Below, piece by piece: positions 27,602-36,500 of a stretch of DNA of 64,000 bases (position 1 is its first letter; every line of letters begins with the position of its first letter). The position numbers and the translations under genes were made by a program. The notes beneath the pieces were generated by a model. The model had not been told where the DNA came from. It saw only the letters and a list, made by a program, of their open reading frames with translations, and did no database searches. The stretch comes from Polaribacter sp. Q13 (GTDB lineage Bacteria; Bacteroidota; Bacteroidia; Flavobacteriales; Flavobacteriaceae). The stretch is from NCBI RefSeq assembly GCF_016858305.2, contig NZ_CP074436.1:3120001-3184000 (forward strand), read 5' to 3'.

Positions 27602-27634
27602 AAAGAGGCTGTTTTGTGTAAGACAGCCTCTTTT
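27602..27634 (+). terminator. Terminator after the peroxiredoxin gene
   Basis: An 11-bp stem AAAGAGGCTGT / ACAGCCTCTTT with a T run. The next regulatory palindrome starts at the following base. Confidence 0.8.
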
Positions 27635-27678
27635 GTAATATAAGTTACATATAGCTTTGTGTAAAGGCCATAAATTTG
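27635..27678 (+). promoter_or_regulatory. Crp/Fnr-type site G plus -7 box (osmC gene)
   Basis: GTAAT-ATAA-GTTAC (27635-27648, nine of ten palindrome bases), 22 nt, then TAAATTTG (27671-27678). It rules out the upstream TTG codon at 27676 as translation start. Confidence 0.75.
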
Positions 27679-27696
27679 ACCAATAAATTATTTAAA

Positions 27697-28140
27697 ATGG
27701 CAAAAGAACATTTTTATCAGGTAAAAGTAAATTGGAACGAAAATAGAAAAGGAACTTTATCTTCTGATGTAATAGATGAAAAAATTACAATTGCAACTCC
27801 TCCAGAATTCCCAAAAGGAGAAGCAAATATTTGGACTCCAGAACATTATTTTGTGGCAGCTATTAATGGTTGTTTAATGACTACCTTTTTAGCAGTTGCA
27901 GAAAACTTTAAACTCAATTTTATAGATTTTGAATCGGATGCAGAAGGAAAACTAGAAATGGTAGATCGTAAATTTAAAATGAGTGAAGTTATTTTAAAAC
28001 CTACTGTTACAATTTCTAATGAAGCTGATATTGAATTGGCCAAAAAAGTGGTAGAAAAAGCAGAAGCAGCTTGTTTAATTTCTAATTCTATTACTTCTAC
28101 GATTAAATTAGAGGTTACGATTAAAGTAAAAGAAAGCTGA
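27697..28140 (+). CDS. OsmC/Ohr family protein
   Basis: A 147-residue OsmC-fold protein with both catalytic cysteines: GCLMTTFLAVAE (first Cys) and EAACLISNS (second). OsmC/Ohr enzymes reduce organic hydroperoxides; some act on persulfides. The ATG at 27697 is chosen because the promoter box overlaps the earlier in-frame TTG at 27676. cydA begins 100 bases downstream with no visible terminator, so read-through into cydAB is possible. Confidence 0.88.
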   Translation: MAKEHFYQVKVNWNENRKGTLSSDVIDEKITIATPPEFPKGEANIWTPEHYFVAAINGCLMTTFLAVAENFKLNFIDFESDAEGKLEMVDRKFKMSEVILKPTVTISNEADIELAKKVVEKAEAACLISNSITSTIKLEVTIKVKES

Positions 28141-28240
28141 AAATTTTCAATCAACAAAGTAAGGTTTTAAGTTGCGAATCTCGTATTTTTATTGGCGCTT
28201 AGAATAATTAATATTTTATAATACATTTAAAAAGTTTTCT

Positions 28241-29572
28241 ATGGAAGACATGATTTTTTACGATAGGTTGCAATTTGCATTTACTATCACATTTCACTAT
28301 ATATTTCCGCAATTAACAATGGGACTATCTTTAATGATTGTCTATTTTAAATGGAAATATTTAAGAAATAATGACGAAAAATATAACAATGCTGCTAAAT
28401 TTTTTATGAAAATTTTTGCAGTAAATTTTACAATGGGTGTTGTAACAGGAATTCCTATGGAGTTTCAATTTGGTACCAATTGGGCAAAATTTTCTGAATT
28501 AACAGGTGGGATTATTGGGCAAACTTTAGCCATGGAAGGAATGTTTTCTTTCTTTTTAGAATCATCCTTCTTAGCGCTCTTTATTTTTGGTGAAAAATTA
28601 ATGGGACAAAAACTCCATTTCTTAACAGGATTCTTGGTGTTTCTAGGTTCTTGGGCAAGTGGTTGGTTTATTTTAGCTACCAATGCTTGGATGCAACACC
28701 CTGTAGGTTATGAAATTTTAGAAAACGGTAAATATGTTCTAGAAAATTTTTCAGCCTTGTTTAGTAATCCTTGGTTGTTGCCTGCTTTTTTACACAATCA
28801 AATGGCCTCTGTTGTAACCTCTTCTTTTGTGGTAGCAAGTATTGGTGCTTTTTATATCTTAAGAAAAAAACAATTAGAATACGGAAAACTATTTTTAAAA
28901 ACAGGTGTAATTTTCGGATTAATATCTAGTTTACTAGTTGCTTTTCCAACAGGAGATTGGAATGCTAAGAATGTTGCAGAACACCAACCAGCGTCTTTTG
29001 CAGCTATGGAAGGAATTTTTGAAACTGAAGAAGCTGGAGCAGAAATTGTTTTGGTTGGTCAGCCAAATATGGTAGACAAAAAACTAGATAATAAAATTGC
29101 AGTTCCTAATATTTTAAGTTTTTTAACCCATCAAGATTGGAACAAGCAGATTCCAGGAATGGATCAATTTAAAGAAGAAGAATTGCCAGATAATATTCCG
29201 GCTCTTTATTATTCTTATCATATAATGGTTGGTTTAGGTACTATATTTATTGGTATAATGGCTTTAGCATTATTCTTTTTATGGCGAAAAAAACTGTATA
29301 CTTTTAAGCCAATACTTTGGTTTATTATGTTTTTAGTGCCGTTTCCATATATCGCAAATCTTACGGGTTGGTATACGGCAGAATTAGGGAGACAACCGTA
29401 TTTAGTATATGGATTGTTAAAAACAAGCGATGGTATTTCGCCAACTGTCTCATCTGGTAACACCTTATTTACTTTATTAGGTTTTGTGGCTTTATATATG
29501 CTACTTGGTTTATTATTTTTAGTACTCGTTGGAAAAACTATTAACGAAGGTCCAAAACTTCAAAAACATTAA
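28241..29572 (+). CDS. cydA: Cytochrome bd oxidase subunit I
   Basis: A 443-residue multi-helix subunit binding hemes b558, b595 and d. DRLQFAFTITFHYIFPQLTMG holds the heme His in a split stretch; MEGMFSFFLESSFLALFIFGEK carries the Glu residues of the b595/d site; GRQPYLVYGLLKT is the conserved late motif. It has the short Q-loop form (443 residues). High-affinity quinol oxidase, resistant to sulfide and NO. cydB follows after 3 bases. Confidence 0.96.
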   Translation: MEDMIFYDRLQFAFTITFHYIFPQLTMGLSLMIVYFKWKYLRNNDEKYNNAAKFFMKIFAVNFTMGVVTGIPMEFQFGTNWAKFSELTGGIIGQTLAMEGMFSFFLESSFLALFIFGEKLMGQKLHFLTGFLVFLGSWASGWFILATNAWMQHPVGYEILENGKYVLENFSALFSNPWLLPAFLHNQMASVVTSSFVVASIGAFYILRKKQLEYGKLFLKTGVIFGLISSLLVAFPTGDWNAKNVAEHQPASFAAMEGIFETEEAGAEIVLVGQPNMVDKKLDNKIAVPNILSFLTHQDWNKQIPGMDQFKEEELPDNIPALYYSYHIMVGLGTIFIGIMALALFFLWRKKLYTFKPILWFIMFLVPFPYIANLTGWYTAELGRQPYLVYGLLKTSDGISPTVSSGNTLFTLLGFVALYMLLGLLFLVLVGKTINEGPKLQKH

Positions 29573-29575
29573 ACT

Positions 29576-30649
29576 ATGGAAATATTTTGGTACATAACAA
29601 TAGCAACTGTTTTAGGAATCTTTTTTGTTTTAGACGGATATGATTTTGGAACAGGAATTATTCATTTATTTTTTGCTAAAAAAGAAAAAGACAAAGAAGT
29701 AATTGCAAAATCTGCAGGATTATTTTGGGATTCTAATGAGGTTTGGTTAGTTGCTGCAGGAGGAATGCTTTTTATGGCTTTTCCTACGTTTTATGCTTCG
29801 GTTTTTAGTGGCTTTTACTTACCCTTAATCATCGTTTTATGGTTAATTATTTTTAGAGCAATTGGGTTAGAGTTTAGAAGTCAATTTAAATATCAAATGT
29901 GGAGAGACATTTGGGATGTTTCTTTTGGAGTTTCTAGTTTGTTATTAGCCTTATTTTTTGGTATTGCATTAGGAAACATTGTGAGAGGTGTAAATTTAGG
30001 TGCAGTAGAAAACGGAATCGCTTTACACGAAGGGCATTATTTTTTCTTGCCACTTTGGGATAGTAGTTTTAGTCCGTTAAGTGCTACACCAGGAGTAATC
30101 GATTGGTTTACCATAATTATAGGTTTAATTTCTGTAGTTACTTTGGCAATACATGGTGCAAATTGGGTGGTTTTAAAAACCAATTCTTCTATAAACGAGA
30201 AACTAAAAGGTATTGTTTTTAAATTGAATATTGCTTTGGCAGTTTTAACGATATTTTCTTTATTTGTTTGGCAAATAGTGAATCCTAATTCTTTAAATAA
30301 CTTTGTTGATAAACCTTATTTATTGGTGTTTCCTCTTATTTATCTTACAGGATTAATCGGCTTGTTTTTTATCAAAAAAATTAAAAAAGATATTCATGCT
30401 TTTTGGTTGTCAACCTTATTAATATTAGGGGGAATTACATCTTCTTTAGCATCTTTGTTCCCTGTGATTTTACCTTCTGTAAATGATATTCATGAACCAC
30501 TAACTATTTATAATACCGCTGCTTCCGAGTATGGATTATCAGTAGCTTTAGTATGGGGAATTATAGGTTTTATTCTACTTGTAATTTATGCAATTATTCA
30601 AAAAAGATTAATGGGCGGTAAAGTAGATAAAATGGATTATGGGCATTAG
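29576..30649 (+). CDS. cydB: Cytochrome bd oxidase subunit II
   Basis: A 357-residue membrane subunit with the N-terminal motif FFVLDGYDFGTGI, VWLVAAGGMLFMAFP, and GNIVRGVNLG, all standard for CydB. It pairs with CydA in the inner membrane. No cydX-like microprotein was spotted next to it; a 99-residue membrane protein follows after 15 bases. Confidence 0.95.
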   Translation: MEIFWYITIATVLGIFFVLDGYDFGTGIIHLFFAKKEKDKEVIAKSAGLFWDSNEVWLVAAGGMLFMAFPTFYASVFSGFYLPLIIVLWLIIFRAIGLEFRSQFKYQMWRDIWDVSFGVSSLLLALFFGIALGNIVRGVNLGAVENGIALHEGHYFFLPLWDSSFSPLSATPGVIDWFTIIIGLISVVTLAIHGANWVVLKTNSSINEKLKGIVFKLNIALAVLTIFSLFVWQIVNPNSLNNFVDKPYLLVFPLIYLTGLIGLFFIKKIKKDIHAFWLSTLLILGGITSSLASLFPVILPSVNDIHEPLTIYNTAASEYGLSVALVWGIIGFILLVIYAIIQKRLMGGKVDKMDYGH

Positions 30650-30664
30650 TCTAAATCGAGTATT

Positions 30665-30964
30665 ATGACAGAAACTTTAATTTCTTTATTAAGTATTTTA
30701 ATAGGAATAATTGGAGCAATTGCAACTGGAGTTCTATTTAAAAAATATTCATTTGGAATTGTTGGCAATACAATTGCAGGTGTTTTTGGCAGTATCTTTT
30801 TAATTAAGTTTTTTGGAAGACTTGGTTTTAACCCACAATCTATAATGCATAATGGAACATTTCATGGATGGCTTCTTGGTCTAAATTTTATGGTTTCTCT
30901 TTTAGGTGGTATATTAGGGTTGATTGTAATTAGTATGATTAAAAGAAAATTAAGTAAAAAATAA
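30665..30964 (+). CDS. Small Gly-rich membrane protein after cydAB
   Basis: A 99-residue protein with about three hydrophobic helices rich in Gly (LLSILIGIIGAIATGVLF, FGIVGNTIAGVFGSIFLI, LGGILGLIVISMI) and a basic end (KRKLSKK). The glycine pattern resembles the GlsB/YeaQ/YmgE membrane family, but the match is loose. It probably belongs to the cydAB transcript and ends at a terminator. Function unknown. Confidence 0.65.
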   Translation: MTETLISLLSILIGIIGAIATGVLFKKYSFGIVGNTIAGVFGSIFLIKFFGRLGFNPQSIMHNGTFHGWLLGLNFMVSLLGGILGLIVISMIKRKLSKK

Positions 30965-30980
30965 GGAAGAGAATTTCTAG

Positions 30981-31018
30981 AAAAATAATCAAACATATAT
31001 GGTGTTTGATTATTTTTT
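30981..31018 (+). terminator. Terminator of the cydAB unit
   Basis: A perfect 15-bp stem AAAAATAATCAAACA / TGTTTGATTATTTTT with a 7-base loop and T run. Confidence 0.85.
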
Positions 31019-31019
31019 G

Positions 31020-31043
31020 TACATTTGTTAACCGTTTGGTTAA
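31020..31043 (+). promoter_or_regulatory. tetR promoter box and operator
   Basis: TACATTTG (31020-31027, -7 box) is followed at once by the perfect inverted repeat TTAACC-GTTT-GGTTAA (31028-31043), which would cover the transcription start. This is the expected place for autorepression by the TetR protein encoded 12 bases further on. Confidence 0.65.
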
Positions 31044-31055
31044 ACTATTTAGTTG

Positions 31056-31670
31056 ATGATGAAAAATAAGAAAAACGAAAATACTGAAAGTCAAATTTTA
31101 GAAGCTGCAAAGTCCATTTTTCAGATAAAAGGAATGGATGGGGCTCGTATGCAGGAAATTGCGAATGAGGCAGGCATAAACAAAGCAATGTTGCACTATT
31201 ATTATAGAAGTAAACAATTACTTTTTGAAGCTGTTTTTATAAATGCTTTTTCCTTATTAGCGCCTCAAATAAATGCTATTTTAAATGACGATTCATCCAT
31301 AGAAAATAAAATACGAAATTTTTCTTCGAACTATATTTCGTTTATTGAGCAGCATCCTTATTTGCCTAATTTTATTATTCAAGAATTAAATAGAAATCCT
31401 GATTTTATGTTAAAAATGAAAGGAAATAATGGATTTCCAAATCTAGAAAAATTTAAAAAACAGGTAGCTCTTGAAGTTAAAAATGGTACTATCAAAAATG
31501 TTAATGCAGCACAATTATTTATCAATATTCTAGCCTTAAATGTATTTCCTTTTATAGCCAAGCCTTTAATTCAAGGTTTAATAGCAGTTGAAGAAGACGG
31601 ATTTCAGCAACTCATAGAAGATCGTAAAACTGAAGTTGCCGACTTTATCATTAATTCAATAAAAAAATAA
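31056..31670 (+). CDS. TetR family transcriptional regulator
   Basis: A repressor of about 204 residues. The N-terminal HTH (ILEAAKSIFQIKGMDGARMQEIANEAGINKAMLHYYYRSKQLLFEAVF, about residues 12-60, described here in pieces) is canonical TetR; the C-terminal ligand domain is family-variable. The open frame reaches a TTG at 31053, but tandem ATGs at 31056 and 31059 are the sensible starts. It heads an exporter operon of nine genes in one direction, with 1-base to short gaps at first. Confidence 0.93.
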   Translation: MMKNKKNENTESQILEAAKSIFQIKGMDGARMQEIANEAGINKAMLHYYYRSKQLLFEAVFINAFSLLAPQINAILNDDSSIENKIRNFSSNYISFIEQHPYLPNFIIQELNRNPDFMLKMKGNNGFPNLEKFKKQVALEVKNGTIKNVNAAQLFINILALNVFPFIAKPLIQGLIAVEEDGFQQLIEDRKTEVADFIINSIKK

Positions 31671-31671
31671 G

Positions 31672-32922
31672 ATGAAAAAAGTAGTATTCATTTTAATAAC
31701 AGTACTAAGTATCTCGGCATTCGCCCAAGAAAGTTTAACGCTTAATGATTGTTATAATTTAGTAGAAACAAATTATCCTTTAATTAAGCAACATCAGTTG
31801 TTAGAGAAGCAACATCAACTAGATACAGAAATTATTTCGAATTCGAAATTGCCACAAATTAACTTAGATGCACAAGCAACGTATCAATCTGAAGTTATTC
31901 AAATTCCGATTCCGAGTGCGAATATAGATCCCTTAAATAAAGATCAATACAAAGCAACTTTATCTGTAAATCAATTGATTTATAATGGTGGTTTAACAGC
32001 TGCGAATTTAAAGGTTAAAAAAGCACAATTAAAAACAAAACAAAAACAAGTTGATGCCAACATCTATCAGTTAAAAGCACAAATTAATCAACTGTATTTT
32101 TCTGTTCTATTAACCCAAGAAACGTTCAACTTATTAGGAGCTAAAAAAAAGCAATTAGAAGCTAAACTAAAGGAAGTACAATCGGGTATAAAACACGGCG
32201 TTTTATTGCCTTCTTCTGATAGTGTTTTAGAGGCTGAAATCTTAAAAATTAAACAACAATTTATAGCAATTGAAAGTCAGAAAACAACTTTAATTAATAC
32301 TTTATCGAGTATAATTGGGCAATCTGTAAGTACCGCTACAAAATTTGAAAAACCTTTAGTTAAAACGGAATTACAAACGGAAATATCAAGACCAGAACTA
32401 GATTTATTTCAATTGAAAAAGGAAGAAATAAACAGTCAGGAAGCATTAATTTCTAAACAAAATTCGGTAAAATTAAATGGCTTTGCAACTGGCGGTTATG
32501 GAAATCCTGGATTAAATATGTTGGATAACTCTTTTCAGACATATTATATAGTGGGCGTTAAATTACATTGGAATGTATTTGATTGGAATACCAACAAAAA
32601 GCAACAAGCAACAGTGGCAATTAACAAAGATATTATTGAAAATGAAACTGAAATTTTTAAATTAAATACCAATATAGAACTCAACAAACAACAACAAGAA
32701 ATAGAAAAGATTTCAGCTTTTATAAATTCGGATGAAGAGATCATCAATCTTCGGAAGAAAGTATTGAAAACATTAGATTCTCAACTTAAAAATGGTGTCA
32801 TCACATCTTCGGTTTATATTACAGAATTTACCAATTTATTTGAAGCAGAAAACACTTTATTAAGACATAAAATACAAGTGCAATTAGCAAAAGCAAATTA
32901 TAATACGATAAAAGGAAAGTAA
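31672..32922 (+). CDS. TolC family protein (ABC exporter operon)
   Basis: A 416-residue outer-membrane channel with a signal peptide ending near AFAQ (residue 18) and two OEP repeats of long coiled-coil helices. It lies 1 base after tetR and before an HlyD adaptor and ABC parts, so it is the duct of this export system. Confidence 0.88.
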   Translation: MKKVVFILITVLSISAFAQESLTLNDCYNLVETNYPLIKQHQLLEKQHQLDTEIISNSKLPQINLDAQATYQSEVIQIPIPSANIDPLNKDQYKATLSVNQLIYNGGLTAANLKVKKAQLKTKQKQVDANIYQLKAQINQLYFSVLLTQETFNLLGAKKKQLEAKLKEVQSGIKHGVLLPSSDSVLEAEILKIKQQFIAIESQKTTLINTLSSIIGQSVSTATKFEKPLVKTELQTEISRPELDLFQLKKEEINSQEALISKQNSVKLNGFATGGYGNPGLNMLDNSFQTYYIVGVKLHWNVFDWNTNKKQQATVAINKDIIENETEIFKLNTNIELNKQQQEIEKISAFINSDEEIINLRKKVLKTLDSQLKNGVITSSVYITEFTNLFEAENTLLRHKIQVQLAKANYNTIKGK

Positions 32923-32925
32923 ATT

Positions 32926-32947
32926 TTTACCGCTGATATACGCAGAA
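32926..32947. repeat. Single arm of the CGCAGA palindromic repeat
   Basis: TACCGCTGATATACGCAGAA resembles one arm of the larger palindromes at 36401, 36891, 36992 and 53561. It sits in the 37-base gap between tolC and hlyD. Confidence 0.45.
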
Positions 32948-32959
32948 AAAACATACAAA

Positions 32960-33865
32960 ATGAAAAACTATAATTACATATTAACATTAAGCATAATTGC
33001 TACAACTCTATTTTCCTGTGGAAATAACAACGATAAAGCAGATGGTTATGGAAATTTTGAAGCTACAGAAATAACTATTTCGGCAGAAAATAACGGGAAA
33101 TTAATGAAGTTTTCTATAGAAGAAGGAGATCAATTAGGAAAAGATCAATTTGTTGGTTTTATAGATACAGTGCAATTAGCTTTAAAACGAGAACAATTAA
33201 TCGTTTCAAAGTCTGTAATTAGCTCCAAGTCTAAAGGAGTTTTATCACAGATTTCTGTGTTAAATTCAAAATTAAATACTGCCAGAATTAATAAAAATAG
33301 AGTAGAGAATTTAATTAAAGACAATGCCGGTACACAAAAACAATTAGATGATGTTTCTGGTGAAATAGATGTTATTAAAAGTCAGATTAAAAGTGTAGAA
33401 ATACAAAATGCACCTGTTGTAAACGAACTAAAAAGTATTGATGTTCAATTAAAACAAATTGACGATCAAATTAAAAAAAGTAAAATAATAAACCCTGTAA
33501 ACGGAACCGTTTTAACCAAGTTTGCAGAACCAAATGAAATTACTGCTTTTGGAAAGCCTTTGTATAAAATTGCAGATTTAAGTACTATGGAACTACGTGT
33601 TTATATTAGTGAAACACAATTGGCAAACATTAAAATCGGACAAAAAGTTACGGTTAAAATTGATGCTACCGAAGATATGAAATCTTTTGAAGGTACTGTT
33701 AGTTGGATCGCTTCTGAAGCGGAATTTACGCCTAAAATTATTCAAACTAAAGAAGAACGTGTTGCTTTAGTATATGCAGTAAAAGTTAATGTGGCAAATG
33801 ACGGAAGCTTAAAAATTGGAATGCCAGCAGAAATGTGGTTTGGCAATTCAGATACTAATAATTAA
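32960..33865 (+). CDS. HlyD family adaptor lipoprotein
   Basis: A 301-residue adaptor with lipobox LFSCGNN (Cys near residue 20), a lipoyl half (ISAENNGKLMKFSIEEGDQL), a long coiled coil (about 75-165) and the second half plus barrel (INPVNGTVLTKFAEPNE, KIADLSTMELRVYISETQL). It resembles E. coli YhiI/YbhG adaptors that work with ABC-2 exporters. Confidence 0.88.
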   Translation: MKNYNYILTLSIIATTLFSCGNNNDKADGYGNFEATEITISAENNGKLMKFSIEEGDQLGKDQFVGFIDTVQLALKREQLIVSKSVISSKSKGVLSQISVLNSKLNTARINKNRVENLIKDNAGTQKQLDDVSGEIDVIKSQIKSVEIQNAPVVNELKSIDVQLKQIDDQIKKSKIINPVNGTVLTKFAEPNEITAFGKPLYKIADLSTMELRVYISETQLANIKIGQKVTVKIDATEDMKSFEGTVSWIASEAEFTPKIIQTKEERVALVYAVKVNVANDGSLKIGMPAEMWFGNSDTNN

Positions 33866-33879
33866 TAAATACTCAAACG

Positions 33880-34317
33880 ATGAAGCCTATATTTTATGTA
33901 TTAATGCTGTTTGCTTTAGTGAGTTGTAAACCAACTAAGAAACAAGAAGCTGCAGAAGTAAATGATCTATATTCTAATTCTTGGATACAAGAAATTAAAC
34001 TAGATAATGGTAAGAAATGGCAAGCGAATTCTGAAACGAATGAAGGTGTGTTAAAAATGCAAAATAGCATTAAAGATTTTTCATCCAATACATTAGAAGG
34101 CTATTATGAATTGGCAGAAAAATTGAATGTAGATAAAAACTATGTGATAAAGAACTGCACCATGAAAGGAGATTCGCATGATAATTTACATGTTTGGCTT
34201 TTACCCTTAATTGCAAAATTAGATGCACTTTCGGAAGCGAATACAATTGAAGAAGCTGCAAAATTAAAACAAAGTATCGAGGAGAATATTAATGAATACG
34301 CTGATTATTTCAACTAA
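33880..34317 (+). CDS. Hypothetical lipoprotein with Cys-Met-His cluster
   Basis: A 145-residue lipoprotein (lipobox ALVSCKPTKK). The mature part is mainly helical; CTMKGDSHDNLHVWLLP places one Cys, one Met and two His close together, a pattern that could bind heme or metal. It lies inside the exporter operon 14 bases after hlyD. I do not recognise the family by name. Confidence 0.6.
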   Translation: MKPIFYVLMLFALVSCKPTKKQEAAEVNDLYSNSWIQEIKLDNGKKWQANSETNEGVLKMQNSIKDFSSNTLEGYYELAEKLNVDKNYVIKNCTMKGDSHDNLHVWLLPLIAKLDALSEANTIEEAAKLKQSIEENINEYADYFN

Positions 34318-34319
34318 AA

Positions 34320-34697
34320 ATGAAACAGAAATTCTTACATATTATCGGAGCTGTATTTGCTTTATTTCTGGGGGTAATGTCCGCTTTCGCGGGGACCACT
34401 GTGTTACTTGGTGCTGAGTCTAAAGACTATAATGTATTGAAATGGCTTGTAATTTATAATGTGGTTCTTGGAGTTATTTCTATTGTTACGGCCTTTCTAA
34501 TTTGGAAGAATGTACCAATTAGCAAAAAGTTGATTCTAGTTATTTTAGGAATGCATTTTTCAATCTTTTTGTATCTGAAATTTATAAGTGAAACTGTTGC
34601 TGTAGAAAGTATTCAAGCCATGGTTTTTAGAGTAAGTGTTTGGGTGGTAATTGCAATTCTAATCATTGTAATTCCAAAATATTTTTATAAAAAATAA
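34320..34697 (+). CDS. Four-helix membrane protein of the exporter operon
   Basis: A 125-residue protein with about four hydrophobic helices (starting FLHIIGAVFALFLGVMSAFAG). It begins 2 bases after the lipoprotein stop and ends 10 bases before the first ABC ATPase. No known domain is recognised. Confidence 0.6.
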   Translation: MKQKFLHIIGAVFALFLGVMSAFAGTTVLLGAESKDYNVLKWLVIYNVVLGVISIVTAFLIWKNVPISKKLILVILGMHFSIFLYLKFISETVAVESIQAMVFRVSVWVVIAILIIVIPKYFYKK

Positions 34698-34707
34698 GTA
34701 TAAACTG

Positions 34708-35610
34708 ATGAGCATTACGGTTTCTAACATATCAAAATCTTATAAAAACGTAAAGGCTTTAGAAGACATTTCTTTTGAAGTAAAACCAGGAGAACTTTTT
34801 GGCTTGATTGGTCCGGATGGAGCAGGTAAAACTACTTTGTTTAGAGTGTTAACCACGCTTTTAATTGCTAATGAAGGTGTTGCAACCGTTGCTGGTTTTG
34901 ATGTAATTACAGACTATAAAAGTATTCGAAAAAACGTTGGCTATATGCCAGGGAAATTTTCATTGTATCAAGATTTAACTGTAGAGGAAAATTTAGATTT
35001 TTTTGCTACTATTTTCGGTACAACGATAGATGAAAATTACGATTTAATTAAAGATATTTATGTTCAAATAGAACCGTTTAAGAATCGTAGGGCAGGAAAA
35101 TTATCTGGCGGAATGAAACAAAAACTAGCCTTATGTTGTGCTTTAATTCACAAACCAAAAGTGTTGTTTTTAGATGAACCAACAACAGGAGTTGATCCCG
35201 TTTCTAGAAAAGAATTTTGGGAAATGTTAAAACGTTTGCAGAAAAAAGACATCACCATTTTGGTTTCTACACCGTATATGGATGAAGCTGCTTTGTGTGA
35301 TAGAATAGCTTTAATTCAGGATGGGAAAATTTTAGAAATTGATACACCAGAAGCCATTGTAAAACATTATCCGTATCAAATTTACAATGTAGGGGCAAAT
35401 AACATGTATCAGCTTATCAATAATTTAAAAGAGTATGAATATAACCATAGTGTATATCCTTTTGGAGAGTTTGTGCATTATACAGATACAAGAGCAGATT
35501 TTAATCCAGATGATTTAAAAACATACTTGGAATCTAAAAACCTATCTAATGTTTTAATTGAAAAAACATCAGCAACTATTGAGGATACTTTTATGGAACT
35601 AGCAAAATAA
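34708..35610 (+). CDS. ABC transporter ATPase 1
   Basis: A 300-residue nucleotide-binding protein: Walker A GPDGAGKTT near residue 36, signature LSGGMKQKLAL, Walker B VLFLDEPTTGVDP, and a C-terminal extension of about 90 residues seen in drug or lipid exporters. With the second ATPase it corresponds to the two halves of E. coli RbbA/YhiH, here split into separate genes. Confidence 0.93.
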   Translation: MSITVSNISKSYKNVKALEDISFEVKPGELFGLIGPDGAGKTTLFRVLTTLLIANEGVATVAGFDVITDYKSIRKNVGYMPGKFSLYQDLTVEENLDFFATIFGTTIDENYDLIKDIYVQIEPFKNRRAGKLSGGMKQKLALCCALIHKPKVLFLDEPTTGVDPVSRKEFWEMLKRLQKKDITILVSTPYMDEAALCDRIALIQDGKILEIDTPEAIVKHYPYQIYNVGANNMYQLINNLKEYEYNHSVYPFGEFVHYTDTRADFNPDDLKTYLESKNLSNVLIEKTSATIEDTFMELAK

Positions 35611-35620
35611 ACAGCGTATT

Positions 35621-35653
35621 AGACCTCACAGGTTTTTAAAACCTGTGAGGTCT
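35621..35653. repeat. ACCTCACAGG palindrome between the two ATPase genes
   Basis: A near-perfect hairpin with 16-bp arms AGACCTCACAGGTTTT / AAAACCTGTGAGGTCT. It could act as an internal attenuator or stabilise mRNA ends. Related in sequence to the palindrome at 22503. Confidence 0.7.
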
Positions 35654-35666
35654 CTAATAAAACAAA

Positions 35667-36395
35667 ATGAACAACAACAAAGTCATACAAGTAGAAGAAT
35701 TAACCAAAATGTTTGGAGATTTTTCAGCCGTCAACAAAATTACTTTTGAGGTAGAAAAAGGCGAAATATTTGGTTTTTTAGGCGCAAATGGTGCAGGAAA
35801 AACGACGGCAATGAAAATGCTGATTGGTATTTCTACTCCGACTTCAGGTAAAGCAAAAGTGGCAGGTTTTGATGTGTTTACACATGCAGAGGATATCAAA
35901 AAAAATATTGGGTATATGAGTCAGAAGTTTGCTTTGTATGACGATTTAACCGTGAAAGAAAATATCACCTTTTTTGGTGGAATTTATGGTTTGACAAGAA
36001 AACGTATCAAAGAAAAATCAGCAATTTTAATAGCAGAATTAGGCTTAGAAAGTGTTGCTAAGAAATTGGTAGGTTCATTACCATTGGGTTGGAAACAAAA
36101 GTTATCCTTTTCGGTGTCTTTGCTTCACGACCCAAAAATTGTTTTTTTAGATGAACCCACTGGAGGCGTAGATCCAATTACTAGGCGTCAGTTTTGGGAA
36201 TTGATTTACAAAGCTGCGCACCAAGGAACTACTGTTTTTGTAACTACACATTATATGGATGAAGCAGAATATTGCGATAGAGTTTCCATCATGATAAATG
36301 GTAAAATAGAAGCTTTAGACACGCCAAAAAAATTAAAAGAACAGTTTAAAGTGGATAATATGAATGATGTGTTTTTAAAACTTGCAAGGGGCTGA
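35667..36395 (+). CDS. ABC transporter ATPase 2
   Basis: A 242-residue nucleotide-binding protein with Walker A GANGAGKTT near residue 34, and Walker B IVFLDEPTGGVDP. The signature motif is degenerate: LPLGWKQKLSF instead of LSGGQ, so one of the two ATP sites of a heterodimer with ATPase 1 may be weak. Confidence 0.92.
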   Translation: MNNNKVIQVEELTKMFGDFSAVNKITFEVEKGEIFGFLGANGAGKTTAMKMLIGISTPTSGKAKVAGFDVFTHAEDIKKNIGYMSQKFALYDDLTVKENITFFGGIYGLTRKRIKEKSAILIAELGLESVAKKLVGSLPLGWKQKLSFSVSLLHDPKIVFLDEPTGGVDPITRRQFWELIYKAAHQGTTVFVTTHYMDEAEYCDRVSIMINGKIEALDTPKKLKEQFKVDNMNDVFLKLARG

Positions 36396-36400
36396 AAAAC

Positions 36401-36476
36401 TTTCCCGCAGATCACGCGGATTTACGCAGAAAAGAGATTGAAAAAATCTGCGCTTATCTGTGTGATCCGCGAGAGT
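36401..36476. repeat. CGCAGA palindromic repeat, copy 1
   Basis: An imperfect inverted repeat of about 28-base arms (CCCGCAGATCACGCGGATTT ... CTGTGTGATCCGCGAGAG) around an A-rich centre. It starts 5 bases after ATPase 2 and lies 24 bases before the GxxExxY gene. Confidence 0.8.
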
Positions 36477-36500
36477 GACAAATGAAAAAAAACAAAAGTT

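Noticed and set aside
28181..28229. Crp/Fnr-type site directly before cydA
   Set aside because: Candidate boxes TATTTTTA and TACATTTA exist, but no GTAAC/GTTAC-like palindrome lies at the required distance; cydAB may depend on read-through from site G.
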